Positions 55,501-64,000 of a stretch of DNA of 64,000 bases are shown here, piece after piece. A program made the translations under genes and the position numbers. The notes under the pieces were generated by a model. It had not been told where the DNA came from. It was given only the letters and a program-made list of their open reading frames with translations, and ran no database searches. The stretch is taken from assembly GCA_947568835.1 (NCBI GenBank), contig OX387603.1, positions 3,759,701 through 3,823,700 of the forward strand, given 5' to 3'. The stretch is from Protonemura montana (Eukaryota; Arthropoda; Insecta; Plecoptera; Nemouridae). Position 1 is the stretch's first letter. Every line of letters begins with the position of its first letter.

Positions 55501-58500
55501 GCAACGTGCGCCAGTGGAAACCGACAATGCTGCAGACAGTTTGAGACTCCGCGGTTGTCAGGAGGTATTTGGGTCAGAAAGGAAAGAAATCCAGCCAATA
55601 TCATTTATCGTTGACATACAAGTTTACATTATTGATCAAACAATATAAGTTTGCTTGACAACTGAGACCTCCTAATGCCTGTACAACTGAACAACAGGAG
55701 ATAAAACTGGAGCCTTGTGCAGAACTAATCGTCTGTCTAACATTAATTACTTCCTTCCTGTTTTGTCGCATCAATGATTACAGGTCACGCTCAGCTGCCT
55801 CTTTTATTAAACCACACACACACACACGTTTAGTCTTTCATTTTGGTGCATCTTCCGATTGCTTTTCGCTGCAATACTAAAATCAGGGCCCAGGTTTTGT
55901 AAATCTAGATTGCAACTCTTATTTGCAAAACGTTCCAATCATAATCCCAATTTAAAGATTAAAAAAAATATAATAATAATTGAAAATTCTAACTTTGTCG
56001 GTTTAAGAAAAAAAGCTCAGATTCCAATTCCGTTGGTTAGAAAATAAAAATTCTGGTTCCACGAAAAGTATAGATTACTTCGGGTTCTGGTTGGAACCAC
56101 TGCAACTAATCTATCTTATCTAAAGTCAATCAAGTGGAAAGATGTTATAGTTGTCATGCGATCACAACAGACACAGCTCGTTGAGTCCACAAGTATTTTG
56201 AATTAATAGCAGTTACCGAATGCACTCCCAAGATACTTGAGATGATGATGCAAGCTTGGGTAGATCTGGTGCCACCCAGCCATGCTGGTTTAGTCAAGTC
56301 TGGTGCCACCCAGCCATGCTGGTTTAGTCAGGTCTGGTGCCACCCAGCCATGCTGGTTTAGTCAAGTCTGGTGCCACTCAGCCATGCTGGTTTAGTCAAG
56401 TCTGGTGCCACTCAGCCATGCTGGTTTAGTCAAGTCTGGTGCCACCCAGCCATGCTGGTTTAGTCAGGTCTGGTGCCACTCAGCCATGCTGGTTTAGTCA
56501 AGTCTGGTGCCACCCAGCCATGCTGGTTTAGTCAAGTCTGGTGCCACCCAGCCATGCTGGTTTAGTCAAGTCTGGTGCCACCCAGCCATGCTGGTTTAGT
56601 CAAGTCTGGTGCCACCCAGCCATGCTGGTTTAGTCAGGTCTGGTGCCACTCAGCCATGCTGGTTTAGTCAAGTCTGGTGCCACCCAGCCATGCTGGTTTA
56701 GTCAAGTCTGGTGCCACCCAGCCATGCTGGTTTAGTCAAGTCTGGTGCCACCCAGCCATGCTGGTTTAGTCAAGTCTGGTGCCACCCAGCCATGCTGGTT
56801 TAGTCAAGTCTGGTGCCACCCAGCCATGCTGGTTTAGTCAGGTCTGGTGCCACTCAGCCATGCTGGTTTAGTCAGGTCTGGTGCCACCCAGCCATGCTGG
56901 TTTAGTCAAGTCTGGTGCCACCCAGCCATGCTGGTTTAGTCAAGTCTGGTGCCACCCAGCCATGCTGGTTTAGTCAAGTCTGGTGCCACTCAGCCATGCT
57001 GGTTTAGTCAAGTCTGGTGCCACCCAGCCATGCTGGTTTAGTCAAGTCTGGTGCCACCCAGCCATGCTGGTTTAGTCAAGTCTGGTGCCACCCAGCCATG
57101 CTGGTTTAGTCAAGTCTGGTGCCACCCAGCCATGCTGGTTTAGTCAAGTCTGGTGCCACCCAGCCATGCTGGTTTAGTCAAGTCTGGTGCCACCCAGCCA
57201 TGCTGGTTTAGTCAAGTCTGGTGCCACCCAGCCATGCTGGTTTAGTCAAGTCTGGTACCACCCAGCCATGCTGGTTTAGTCAAGTCTGGTGCCACCCAGC
57301 CATGCTGGTTTAGTCAAGTCTGGTGCCACCCAGCCATGCTGGTTTAGTCAAGTCTGGTGCCACCCAGCCATGCTGGTTTAGTCAAGTCTGGTGCCACCCA
57401 GCCATGCTGGTTTAGTCAGGTCTGGTGCCACTCAGCCATGCTGGTTTAGTCAAGTCTGGTGCCACCCAGCCATGCTGGTTTAGTCAAGTCTGGTGCCACC
57501 CAGCCATGCTGGTTTAGTCAAGTCTGGTGCCACTCAGCCATGCTGGTTTAGTCAGGTCTGGTGCCACCCAGCCATGCTGGTTTAGTCAAGTCTGGTGCCA
57601 CCCAGCCATGCTGGTTTAGTCAAGTCTGGTGCCACCCAGCCATGCTGGTTTAGTCAAGTCTGGTGCCACCCAGCCATGCTGGTTTAGTCAAGTCTGGTGC
57701 CACCCAGCCATGCTGGTTTAGTCAAGTCTGGTGCCACTCAGCCATGCTGGTTTAGTCAAGTCTGGTGCCACCCAGCCATGCTGGTTTAGTCAAGTCTGGT
57801 GCCACCCAGCCATGCTGGTTTAGTCAGGTCTGGTGCCACTCAGCCATGCTGGTTTAGTCAGGTCTGGTGCCACTCAGCCATGCTGGTTTAGTCAAGTCTG
57901 GTGCCACCCAGCCATGCTGGTTTAGTCAAGTCTGGTGCCACCCAGCCATGCTGGTTTAGTCAAGTCTGGTGCCACCCAGCCATGCTGGTTTAGTCAAGTC
58001 TGGTGCCACTCAGCCATGCTGGTTTAGTCAAGTCTGGTGCCACTCAGCCATGCTGGTTTAGTCAAGTCTGGTGCCACCCAGCCATGCTGGTTTAGTCAGG
58101 TCTGGTGCCACCCAGCCATGCTGGTTTAGTCAAGTCTGGTGCCACCCAGCCATGCTGGTTTAGTCAAGTCTGGTGCCACCCAGCCATGCTGGTTTAGTCA
58201 AGTCTGGTGCCACCCAGCCATGCTGGTTTAGTCAAGTCTGGTGCCACCCAGCCATGCTGGTTTAGTCAAGTCTGGTGCCACTCAGCCATGCTGGTTTAGT
58301 CAAGTCTGGTGCCACTCAGCCATGCTGGTTTAGTCAAGTCTGGTGCCACCCAGCCATGCTGGTTTAGTCAGGTCTGGTGCCACCCAGCCATGCTGGTTTA
58401 GTCAAGTCTGGTGCCACCCAGCCATGCTGGTTTAGTCAAGTCTGGTGCCACTCAGCCATGCTGGTTTAGTCAAGTCTGGTGCCACCCAGCCATGCTGGTT

Positions 58501-61500
58501 TAGTCAGGTCTGGTGCCACCCAGCCATGCTGGTTTAGTCAAGTCTGGTGCCACCCAGCCATGCTGGTTTAGTCAAGTCTGGTGCCACCCAGCCATGCTGG
58601 TTTAGTCAAGTCTGGTGCCACCCAGCCATGCTGGTTTAGTCAAGTCTGGTGCCACCCAGCCATGCTGGTTTAGTCAAGTCTGGTGCCACTCAGCCATGCT
58701 GGTTTAGTCAAGTCTGGTGCCACCCAGCCATGCTGGTTTAGTCAAGTCTGGTGCCACCCAGCCATGCTGGTATAGTCAAGTCTGGTGCCACCCAGCCATG
58801 CTGGTTTAGTCAGGTCTGGTAACTGAACAAAAATCGATCCAATTTTCAGTGGTTGCCCATACTTATAAATCAAAAGCAATATTTTAAGGCTCTCCACAGC
58901 GTTCCACGTCCGTATTCAAGCCAGTTTTTGAGATAAAAATCTTATGGCTCGATTTTGGCATTTTGCATAGAAGTCAGATTATCACATAATGTTATCTCCC
59001 GATCGGTCCTACTTTGAGGCGTTGCCTATGATTAAGACTCTGAAGCTATGTTTTGAAATAAGGTCTTGTTGTTCAAAAAAGCTCCCCAAAAAGTTTCACA
59101 TCAATGTTAACTCCAGTTTTTAGGATAGCACATCTGTTATCTCGATTACGTATACGTTTTGCATATCATGTAGGTATTGTTATCTCCCGGTCGGTCCAAT
59201 TTTCAGTAGTTGCCCATAATTATAATTTAAGAAATGTATTTTAGAATTGTGTCTTCTAGTTAGATAAAGCTCTCCAGAAAGTTTCATTGTAGTTTTCGCC
59301 AAACTTTACGAGATACAAGGTTTTCTGCGTTACAGTGCGATCTTACCAGCGCACACAATAGGCGCTTAGATCAACCTAGATGAAATATTTTTTATCTTAA
59401 ACACTTTCGTGAATCCCGACCAACAATTTTCTGGAGGTCCTTGTATAACTACAAGGCACATTTCTGAATTACAGTTTCTGAATTTAAAGGATGATCAACT
59501 TCTAAAAATTGGACCGATCAATATGAGCTAAGCTGATTAACTTCAAAATCCTACGTAAGCTTAATCGATTCTTTAATGACGTTCCGTTAAATTTTCGTGA
59601 AAAATTAAAATATGTGCATTTGATTTTTATGTATTTTTATTTAGGGGATGATTGTACATCAAGGGTAGTTTTTTTTTTAATTTGTATGCATTTTGTATAC
59701 CTTTCCTTCTCTGAAATTTTCTCAGCTTTCTAATGGTGCTTTTCATTTTTCGTTATCTTGAACGGGTCGTTAGCTATAAGCCCAAAAGTTGTGGAAATTC
59801 GCAAAAGTGCACCCAAAAGTGCTGAAGTTGAAACAGCAACTGCTCATGAATGGTACAAACCGATTTTGTTCAGTCCTAGTTCTACTTCATGCGCAAAAAT
59901 ACTATTTCTTTAGATAAAAAATTGTCGGGTTTTATTTAGTGTTGATTTGACCTTCAATGACCCTAGTGCAAAAGTGGTTAAATATAATTGTTTATATTTA
60001 TATTGAGCAGAACTGTTCAATAAACTAGTGGGATAAATACTTCAACTACAGAGCATCATTATGCTCTGAAGTTGAAACCAATAACGTTGCACATCGATCT
60101 GAAAATTGAGACAACATATTCCCACCGACTACGACTAGGGTTGAAAATTATGCACATTGCCTCGAATGTTTCATTTTTAAATAAGAACAGGTGATTAACA
60201 GGAAACACAGCAAAGGCTAAAGTGAAAGAATTGTAGAGTCTTCTTCCAACTGCGGACGCACTGTAACTGTATTAAGATGTTTGGTTGTCAGAGTAACCTT
60301 GTGCTGCCATCACGGTGTCTTTCTGTGTACTCAACAATGTTTTCCTTGTTGCAGGTGATCCACGACTGCCGCAACGACAGCGTCAACCTCTTCAACCAGT
60401 TTGGTATCACGCTGCAGAACGTATTCGATACACAGGTAACAAGCCAACTCATCAACACCTCATTAGATGATCACAGTGGGTGGAGACTTGATTTCACCAT
60501 CCAGGAAACAAATTCAACCTGTCATTTTGTGTTTGTTTGCACGCCTTGTTAACAAAGATAATCGAGATGAGCAAATATTGACGGGTTTGTGACCTTGCCC
60601 GCCTCCCCCCCCCCCTCTCTTTTAAAATCATTACTTATTTTCTACGCATCGTTTTGAGCTGAATTGTTCTGCCTTCAGAACTTTTTGAGCTCATACCATT
60701 TCCTAGCAAAACTAGTTTTAAAATGGGGGGCCAAGTTAATGCATAGCCCCCCCCCCCCCCCTATGCATCAGACCTACAGGAAACTGCATATAGGCATGCC
60801 CACTCCCGCTCGTTGCATCCATTCGATTTAAATTCTTCTATAGTAAATGAACTCAAATTAATATGTTTAGGAAATAGTTTTAAAAAATTGAAAAAAAAAG
60901 TTTAACATAACTTTCTGTTGGTTTTTTAGATAGATGCTTTAAACTTGAATTTATGGAATCTTTATTTATTCTGGATTTAGCATCTGATATGCTGGTTTGA
61001 AGTTTCTTTGCCTTGAAAAAAATCAGATGTAAAATTGGGTTTTCCAGATGGGTTTCCTAGCCCGACATATTCATAATGCGCACAGATTTTCTCATAAAAT
61101 ATCCTTAGAATGTTTTCTTTTTTTGAGGCGGAGAGGTAGCTACTCCCACCAAACCCCCTTTTTCTTCGACCACCCTTTACCATAATCGGGTTTTAGCTTT
61201 GCCCCGGCACCAAAATATCTCAACAGTCGTCACTGAATAAAAAATAAAAAAATGTATGTAACAGAACAATGCCATCATTTAAAAAATATCGGTAAAAATG
61301 AATAGACCCTTGAAACCAGGTTAAGCTTGATGTTGGTGAAATCCTCCGTCAGTCTTGCCCCTACTCCAAAGAGAGCACTGATATTGGTATGCAATAAGTA
61401 ACGCTGCTTCATGAATTCTGCAAGAATAATCGTTTATAATCTTTTTTGCATACCAATGACCAAAAAGTATGAGATATCATAAGAATTAGAAAAATTAGGG

Positions 61501-63148
61501 CGTTTTCCTAAGAATAATTTGAATCTAGGTTGGTTTTTTTAGCTTCTTGACTTTGTTTCTTCAGGCTGCCCATGCAGTGCTCCAGCTGCAAGAGACAGGC
61601 AAGCCGGTCTACAAGGTGAAGAACGTCTCGCTGAACGCACTGTGCGAACTCTACAACGCCCCCGCCAACCCACTTAAAGAACAACTCAAGAACGTGTACC
61701 GCCGTGACCAGCGCTACTGGGCACGCCGACCGCTGTCCAGGGACATGTTGGTCTACGCAGCTGCGGACGTGCTAGCGCTACCCCACATATACACAGAGAT
61801 GACCAGGTGCGTCACACATCTAATGACTACCGGTTTCATACCCACAATGACATAGCAATAACCACTGTGCTTCGTGGTAGCACCGCCTGATTGCACACAA
61901 ATTACTTAAAATAAGTGCGCACAATGATCTTAAGACTTGGTTATCATATGGGACTGCACATAATTGACATAGCAATAAGCACGAGCATAGCACACAATGA
62001 TCTTAAAACTTGGTTATCATATGGGACTGCACATAATTGACATAGCAATAAGCACGAGCATAGCACACAATGATCTTAAAACTTGGTTATCATATGGGAC
62101 TACACACAATTGACATAGCAATAAGCACAAGCATAGTGCACAAGAATCTTAAAACTTGGTTATCATATGAGACTGCACATAATCAACTCAACGTGCTTAG
62201 CATTTAACAATGTTCGAAGAATCCAACTCCTTGAGTGCTGTGTTTATGTCTACCAATCACAGAGCGTTATTTTAACAAACATGGCGCACGTTCTTGGCCG
62301 ACTGCCAAAGTGAGACGTTGTTGAGTGCTCTCCTGTGCCAGTGCTTGTGCTTGTGCCAGTGCCAGTGCCAGTGCTTGTGCTAGAGCCAGTGCCAGTGCTT
62401 GTGCTAGTGCTTGTGCTTGTGCTTGTGCTAGTGCTTGTGCCAGTGCTAGTGCTTGTGCTAGTGCTTGTGCCAGTGCCAAGGCTTGTGCTAGTGCTTGTGC
62501 TTGTGCTTGCGCTAGTGCTAGTACCTGTGCAAGGGCTAGATCTTGTGGCTGTGGTAGTGCTTGTGCTTGTGCTAGTGCTTGTGCCAGTGCTAGTGCTTGT
62601 GCCAGTGCCAAGGCTTGTGCTAGTGCTTGTGCTTGTGCTTGCGCTAGTGCTAGTACCTGTGCAAGGGCTAGATCTTGTGGCTGTGCTAGTGCTTTTGCTT
62701 GTGCTAGTGCTTGTGCTAATTGGTATGCCGATTGCAGATAGACCTCAAGCCAATGCCTGCCTTTCCTCTGTCAAGAGAAGGTTTGTCAGTTAAGGTGCAG
62801 ATAACTGGTATCAAGCTACCTTTGAAGCAAAAAGAGGTTGAATTTGATTCTGGAATATATGTGCCTAGAATATAAATCCCTGGAATAGAACCAACGCTGA
62901 TAGAGACACTTTTAGGTTATGACAGCACGTGACATTCTGTTTGTTGCCAGGCGACTGAGCCGCGACCTTGGCGTGCTGCTCTCCGAGCTGTGCTATGAGC
63001 AGGTGATGATGCACGTCAGCCCCGTAGACGTCAAGCAGCGCAAGAAGCAGCGCAAGGTCGAGACCGAGGTCACTGACCTTCGGTGCAAACTCTCGCTCAG
63101 TGTCGGCAAGAACCTGGTGCTCAGCAACCGCGAGATACGCCTGCTCAG
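43588..63148 (+). CDS. egl: Egalitarian, 3'-incomplete at the window edge
   Basis: Egalitarian binds localised mRNAs, BicaudalD and dynein light chain, linking cargo RNA to dynein. Exons: 43588-44664, 48567-48800, 60355-60435, 61565-61806, 62951-63148; phases 0,0,0,2 and an open phase 2 at 63148, so more exons lie beyond 64000. Exon 1 gives the conserved N-terminus ([40 protein letters not shown]) and a Gln/Asn-rich linker. Exons 2-4 form the DnaQ-like 3'-5' exonuclease domain with apparent DEDDy residues: D387 and E389 in [11 protein letters not shown]445 in IHDCRND, Y528 and D532 in YAAADVLAL. Exon 5 carries [15 protein letters not shown] and [12 protein letters not shown], also conserved. 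At least 610 aa are present. The start is the only Met that opens the conserved N-terminus. Intron 2 is about 11.5 kb and packed with satellites. Confidence 0.93.
45240..46670. repeat. 34-bp minisatellite array within a larger repeated element
   Basis: About 24 units of ATATATACTTCCCACTGATG plus CTCTGTAGTTGAAC (45310-46130), a LINE insertion, then about four more units (46469-46640). The left flank (TATTGAGTAGAAAGAACTAC, ATAATCTAGTGGGAT) and the right flank (AGTAATGTTGCACA) recur near 60000 without the array. It lies in egl intron 1. Three long minus-strand ORFs here are products of a 34-bp unit with no stop codons. Confidence 0.88.
46131..46468 (-). mobile_element. 5'-truncated LINE inserted in the 34-bp array
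   Basis: The minus strand encodes a reverse-transcriptase-ORF C-terminus ([26 protein letters not shown]) ending with a stop at 46277, then a short 3' UTR and an AATTACAATTACAATA tail. This is typical of non-LTR retrotransposon 3' ends. Array units flank it on both sides. Confidence 0.75.
46965..47275 (-). mobile_element. tRNA-derived SINE copies, partly rearranged
   Basis: CGGACCTAGACTCGAACCCCG and CCACCTGTCGCGGGTGTTGC give the tRNA-like head on the minus strand. A second tail-like part near 47185-47270 (AATCTGATTTAAATTGCCGG, GAGACACTAAAAACCTCTCA) follows. Probably two fragments or an internally rearranged copy. Confidence 0.65.
48245..48440 (-). mobile_element. LINE 3'-end fragment (second family)
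   Basis: The minus-strand frame reads [18 protein letters not shown] and [16 protein letters not shown] before a stop, matching the usual C-terminal pattern of non-LTR RT ORFs (I-x-x-Y-x-x-L-P...F-x-S-V-x-E-Y/F). It ends about 130 bp before egl exon 2. Confidence 0.65.
48845..48935 (-). mobile_element. tRNA-derived SINE fragment (second family)
   Basis: The minus strand has CCCGGATAGTTCAGTTAGTA then GAGCG (A-box region) and GGTCCCGCGTTCGTATC (B-box region), followed by GCACATTTTTCC. The head differs from the 16340/16805 family. Not a working tRNA: anticodon and acceptor arms do not fold properly. Confidence 0.6.
49325..50620. mobile_element. Element with 41-bp internal minisatellite, copy A
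   Basis: About 18-20 units of GGATCCAGCCAGCTGATCTC plus AAATAACCTGGATAGAGCATA, then a unique segment (GAAGTCAGGCAATCCATCG, TTTTCGAAACCCGTTTTCAA, AATCAGGGACTCTCAAGATG). The same array-plus-segment order occurs at 63149-63900, so the whole unit is a dispersed element. About 310 bp of AT-rich unrelated sequence is inserted near 49637-49950. Confidence 0.85.
51320..51915 (+). repeat. 5S-rRNA-derived SINE expanded into a 91-bp tandem array
   Basis: The first unit has a longer 5S-like head (TTGGAACACCGATTCTCGTG, AGATCACCGAA). Six units of period 91 follow (GCAACACTGCG at 51370, 51461, 51552, 51643, 51734, 51825), each with AAGTTAAGCAACACTGCGCT and GGATGGGTGACC. These match the 5S gene internal control region (box A, intermediate element, box C). 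Not functional 5S genes: the 5' third is absent from the repeated units. Confidence 0.85.
51925..52018 (+). repeat. Short TACCTG and CCTAA repeats
   Basis: Degenerate CTGTACCTACC and TACCCACCTG repeats surround a CCTAACCTAACCTAACTT run resembling the arthropod TTAGG telomere motif on its C-rich strand. It is too short to call a true interstitial telomere. Confidence 0.5.
52108..52570 (+). repeat. AGGCA pentamer purine-rich tract
   Basis: About 460 bp of imperfect GGCAA/GACAG pentamers, almost free of T on the plus strand. It ends in a duplicated segment (GGCATTGCAAGGCAAAGGTG at two sites). ORFs on both strands are low-complexity artefacts. Confidence 0.85.
53255..53308 (+). other. G-run tract with G-quadruplex potential
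   Basis: GAGAGGAAGGGGTGGGGGGA is followed by a run of about 22 G residues. It may form a quadruplex and is prone to assembly error. Intronic in egl. Confidence 0.6.
53440..53850 (+). mobile_element. 5S-rRNA-derived SINE, long copy
   Basis: The head matches 5S rRNA (AACACCAGTTTTTGTTAGAT, CACCGAAGTTAAACAACACT, GGATGGGTGACC). The body has ACACATGACCAGTTATGTTC, GGAAGGGACGTTAAGCCGGT and GTAGGCTACGTGCCGGCACT. A trinucleotide tail ATCATCATCCTCGTCATCAT ends the recognisable part. This is the SINE3 type (5S-promoted). It helps explain the array at 51320. Confidence 0.8.
54150..54445. other. CpG-rich unique segment in egl intron 2
   Basis: Richer in CG dinucleotides than the surrounding intron (CTTGCGGTCGCTCGG, CAGGCGCGGCGAGG). 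ORFs of about 65-80 codons are open on both strands here but show no splice or family support. It may be a regulatory island, an old element or an unrecognised ncRNA promoter. Confidence 0.35.
54446..56244. other. Unannotated part of egl intron 2
   Basis: A GC-rich stretch at 54530-54830 has no supported gene. The remainder is ordinary AT-rich sequence with a short CA repeat near 55815. Nothing else is recognised. Confidence 0.35.
56245..58820 (+). repeat. 34-bp satellite, about 75 units, phase-perfect
   Basis: Units of TCTGGTGCCACCCAGCCATG plus CTGGTTTAGTCAAG. CATGCTGG occurs at 56281, 57301 and 58321, exactly 30 units of 34 bp apart each time, so there is no net indel over 2 kb. Variation is almost only CCC/CTC and CAAG/CAGG. 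The homogeneity suggests recent expansion or conversion. Intronic in egl, with no ORF of interest. Confidence 0.95.
58821..59960. other. Diverged direct repeats after the satellite
   Basis: CCAATTTTCAGTGGTTGCCC near 58837, CCGATCGGTCC near 58999 and GGTCGGTCCAATTTTCAGTA near 59190 are diverged copies of one segment. AAAGCTCTCCAGAAA near 59267 also matches 20557. This looks like an old element; no coding signal is seen. Confidence 0.45.
59960..60110 (+). mobile_element. Solo copy of the element that carries the 34-bp array at 45240
   Basis: GTGGTTAAATATAATTG, TATTGAGCAGAACTGTTCAA, TAAACTAGTGGGATAAATAC and AATAACGTTGCACA match the two flanks of the 45240-46670 array, but only about one array-like unit lies between them. 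Confidence 0.65.
60436..61564 (+). other. egl intron 3
   Basis: GT-AG intron. It contains two C-runs (near 60605 and 60750) and a TTAAGCTTGATGTTGGTGAA segment also found near 45116. Nothing coding is seen; the minus-strand ORF at 60977-61183 has no support. Confidence 0.45.
61870..62330 (+). mobile_element. Dispersed repeat copy with internal duplications
   Basis: Starts GGTAGCACCGCCTGATTGCA. A unit of about 71 bp (GATCTTAAAACTTGGTTATC, ATATGGGACTGCACATAATT, GACATAGCAATAAGCA) is repeated about four times, then the shared AACAATGTTCGAAGAATCCA and ATCACAGAGCGTTATTTTAA body follows. Plus orientation in egl intron 4. Confidence 0.75.
62330..62722 (+). repeat. GTGCTN hexamer microsatellite
   Basis: About 390 bp of GTGCTT/GTGCTA/GTGCCA hexamers with a longer 126-bp-scale internal duplication (GCTAGTACCTGTGCAAGGGC occurs twice). 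It directly follows the dispersed repeat, as at 24813. Repeat ORFs such as alternating Ala/Cys/Ser are artefacts. Confidence 0.9.
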
Positions 63149-63900
63149 GTTCGTGATAGAGCATAGGATCCAGCCAGCTGATCTCAAATAACCTGCATAG
63201 AGCATAGAATCCAGCCAGCTGATCTCAAATAACTGGGATAGAGCATAGGATCCAGCCAGCTGATCTCAAATAACATGGATAGCGCATAGGATCCAGCCAG
63301 CTGATCTCAAATAACTGGGATAGAGCATAGGATCCAGCCAGCTGATCTCAAATAACCTGGATAGAGCATAGGATCCAGCTAGCTGATCTCAAATAACCTG
63401 GATAGAGCATAGGATCCAGCCAGCTGATCTCAAATAACCTGGATAGAGCATAGGATCCAGCCAGCTGATCTCAAATAACCTGGATAGAGCATAGGATCCA
63501 GCCAGCTGATCTCATATAACCTGGATAGAGCATAGGATCCAGCCAGCTGATCTCAAATAACCTGGATAGAGCATAGGATCCAGCCAGCTGATCTCAAATA
63601 AACTGGATAGAGCATAGGATCCAGCCAGCTGATCTCAAATAATCTGGATAGAACATAAGATCCAGCAAGCTGATCAAAATTGAAGTCAGGCAATCCATTT
63701 TTGGCAACAGGTGCCTAATTCTGAGATGTCTGTATGTTTTCAATGCTAGTTTTAGAGTTTTTGAAACTTGTTTTCAACAAATTTTTACCACGGTATGAAA
63801 ACCACAAAAAAACTATTTAAGAAAACAATTAGTATACTACGGGTTCTTTGAGAGAACTCAAAATCAGGGACTCCCAAGGTGGTCTCCAGGTTACTGGAGA
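63149..63900. mobile_element. Element with 41-bp internal minisatellite, copy B
   Basis: About 12-13 units of the same 41-bp repeat as 49325, then the same non-repeat segment (GAAGTCAGGCAATCCATTTT, TTTTGAAACTTGTTTTCAAC, AATCAGGGACTCCCAAGGTG). The first unit begins within 10 bp of the egl exon 5 donor (CTCAG/GTTCGTG). Confidence 0.88.
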
Positions 63901-64000
63901 TTAGTGCAACAAACGTATTGCCAAATACAAAATGCAAAATCTGGCTTTCACATCCGAAACTATTGTGATGCCATGTTGCATTAGGAGTGGTTGTGAGCGC

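Noticed and set aside
56245-58820. Possible CRISPR array because of regular 34-bp periodicity
   Set aside because: There are no unique spacers; every unit is the same sequence and the context is a eukaryotic intron. It is a satellite.
62267-62793. Ala/Cys/Ser-, Val/Leu- and Ala/Gln-repeat ORFs
   Set aside because: Translations of the GTGCTN hexamer microsatellite in several frames.

Overview
This is a nuclear eukaryotic window: spliced genes with GT-AG introns, polyadenylation signals, SINEs, LINE tails, DNA transposons and many minisatellites. Egalitarian, a cofactor known from insects and other arthropods, together with an Ana2/STIL-type centriole protein and a Su(s)/ZC3H4-type protein, points to an arthropod, perhaps a hemimetabolous insect or a crustacean. 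The species cannot be fixed by eye. All gene models were assembled by hand from splice signals and reading-phase continuity.

Layout. (1) 683-6357, minus strand: STIL/Ana2-like centriole duplication factor, nine coding exons, about 823 aa. (2) 6987-25207, plus strand, divergent from it and probably sharing a promoter: F-box/leucine-rich-repeat protein, twelve coding exons, about 1026 aa. (3) 26787-41579, plus strand: CCCH zinc-finger protein of the Suppressor of sable/ZC3H4 family, seventeen coding exons including a proposed 5-nt first coding segment, about 1155 aa. (4) 43588-63148, plus strand: egalitarian, five coding exons, running off the right edge. The genes are not a pathway: they act in centriole assembly, ubiquitin ligase targeting, nuclear transcript surveillance and dynein mRNA transport.

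Mobile DNA is mostly intronic. Intron 4 of the F-box gene holds an apparently intact 4.1-kb DNA transposon (12023-16133): terminal inverted repeats of about 480 bp, a CAAT target duplication, and an 860-codon intact ORF with a D-D-D/E-like core. I could not place it confidently in a named superfamily. The same gene also carries a foldback-type element and a decayed 1.46-kb hAT element inserted in a SINE. Other families include tRNA-derived SINEs, 5S-rRNA-derived SINEs (one expanded into a 91-bp tandem array), LINE 3' ends and a dispersed family with GTGCTN-type hexamer tracts.

The most unusual architecture is minisatellites tied to introns and mobile elements. Several short introns are almost wholly built of minisatellite units: 68-bp units fill two STIL introns in opposite orientations, 49-bp units fill an intron of STIL and one of the F-box gene, and 78-bp units fill another F-box intron. 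The egalitarian introns hold larger arrays (34, 34, 41 and 91 bp). Some of these sit inside dispersed elements, because their non-repeat flanks recur elsewhere in the window.
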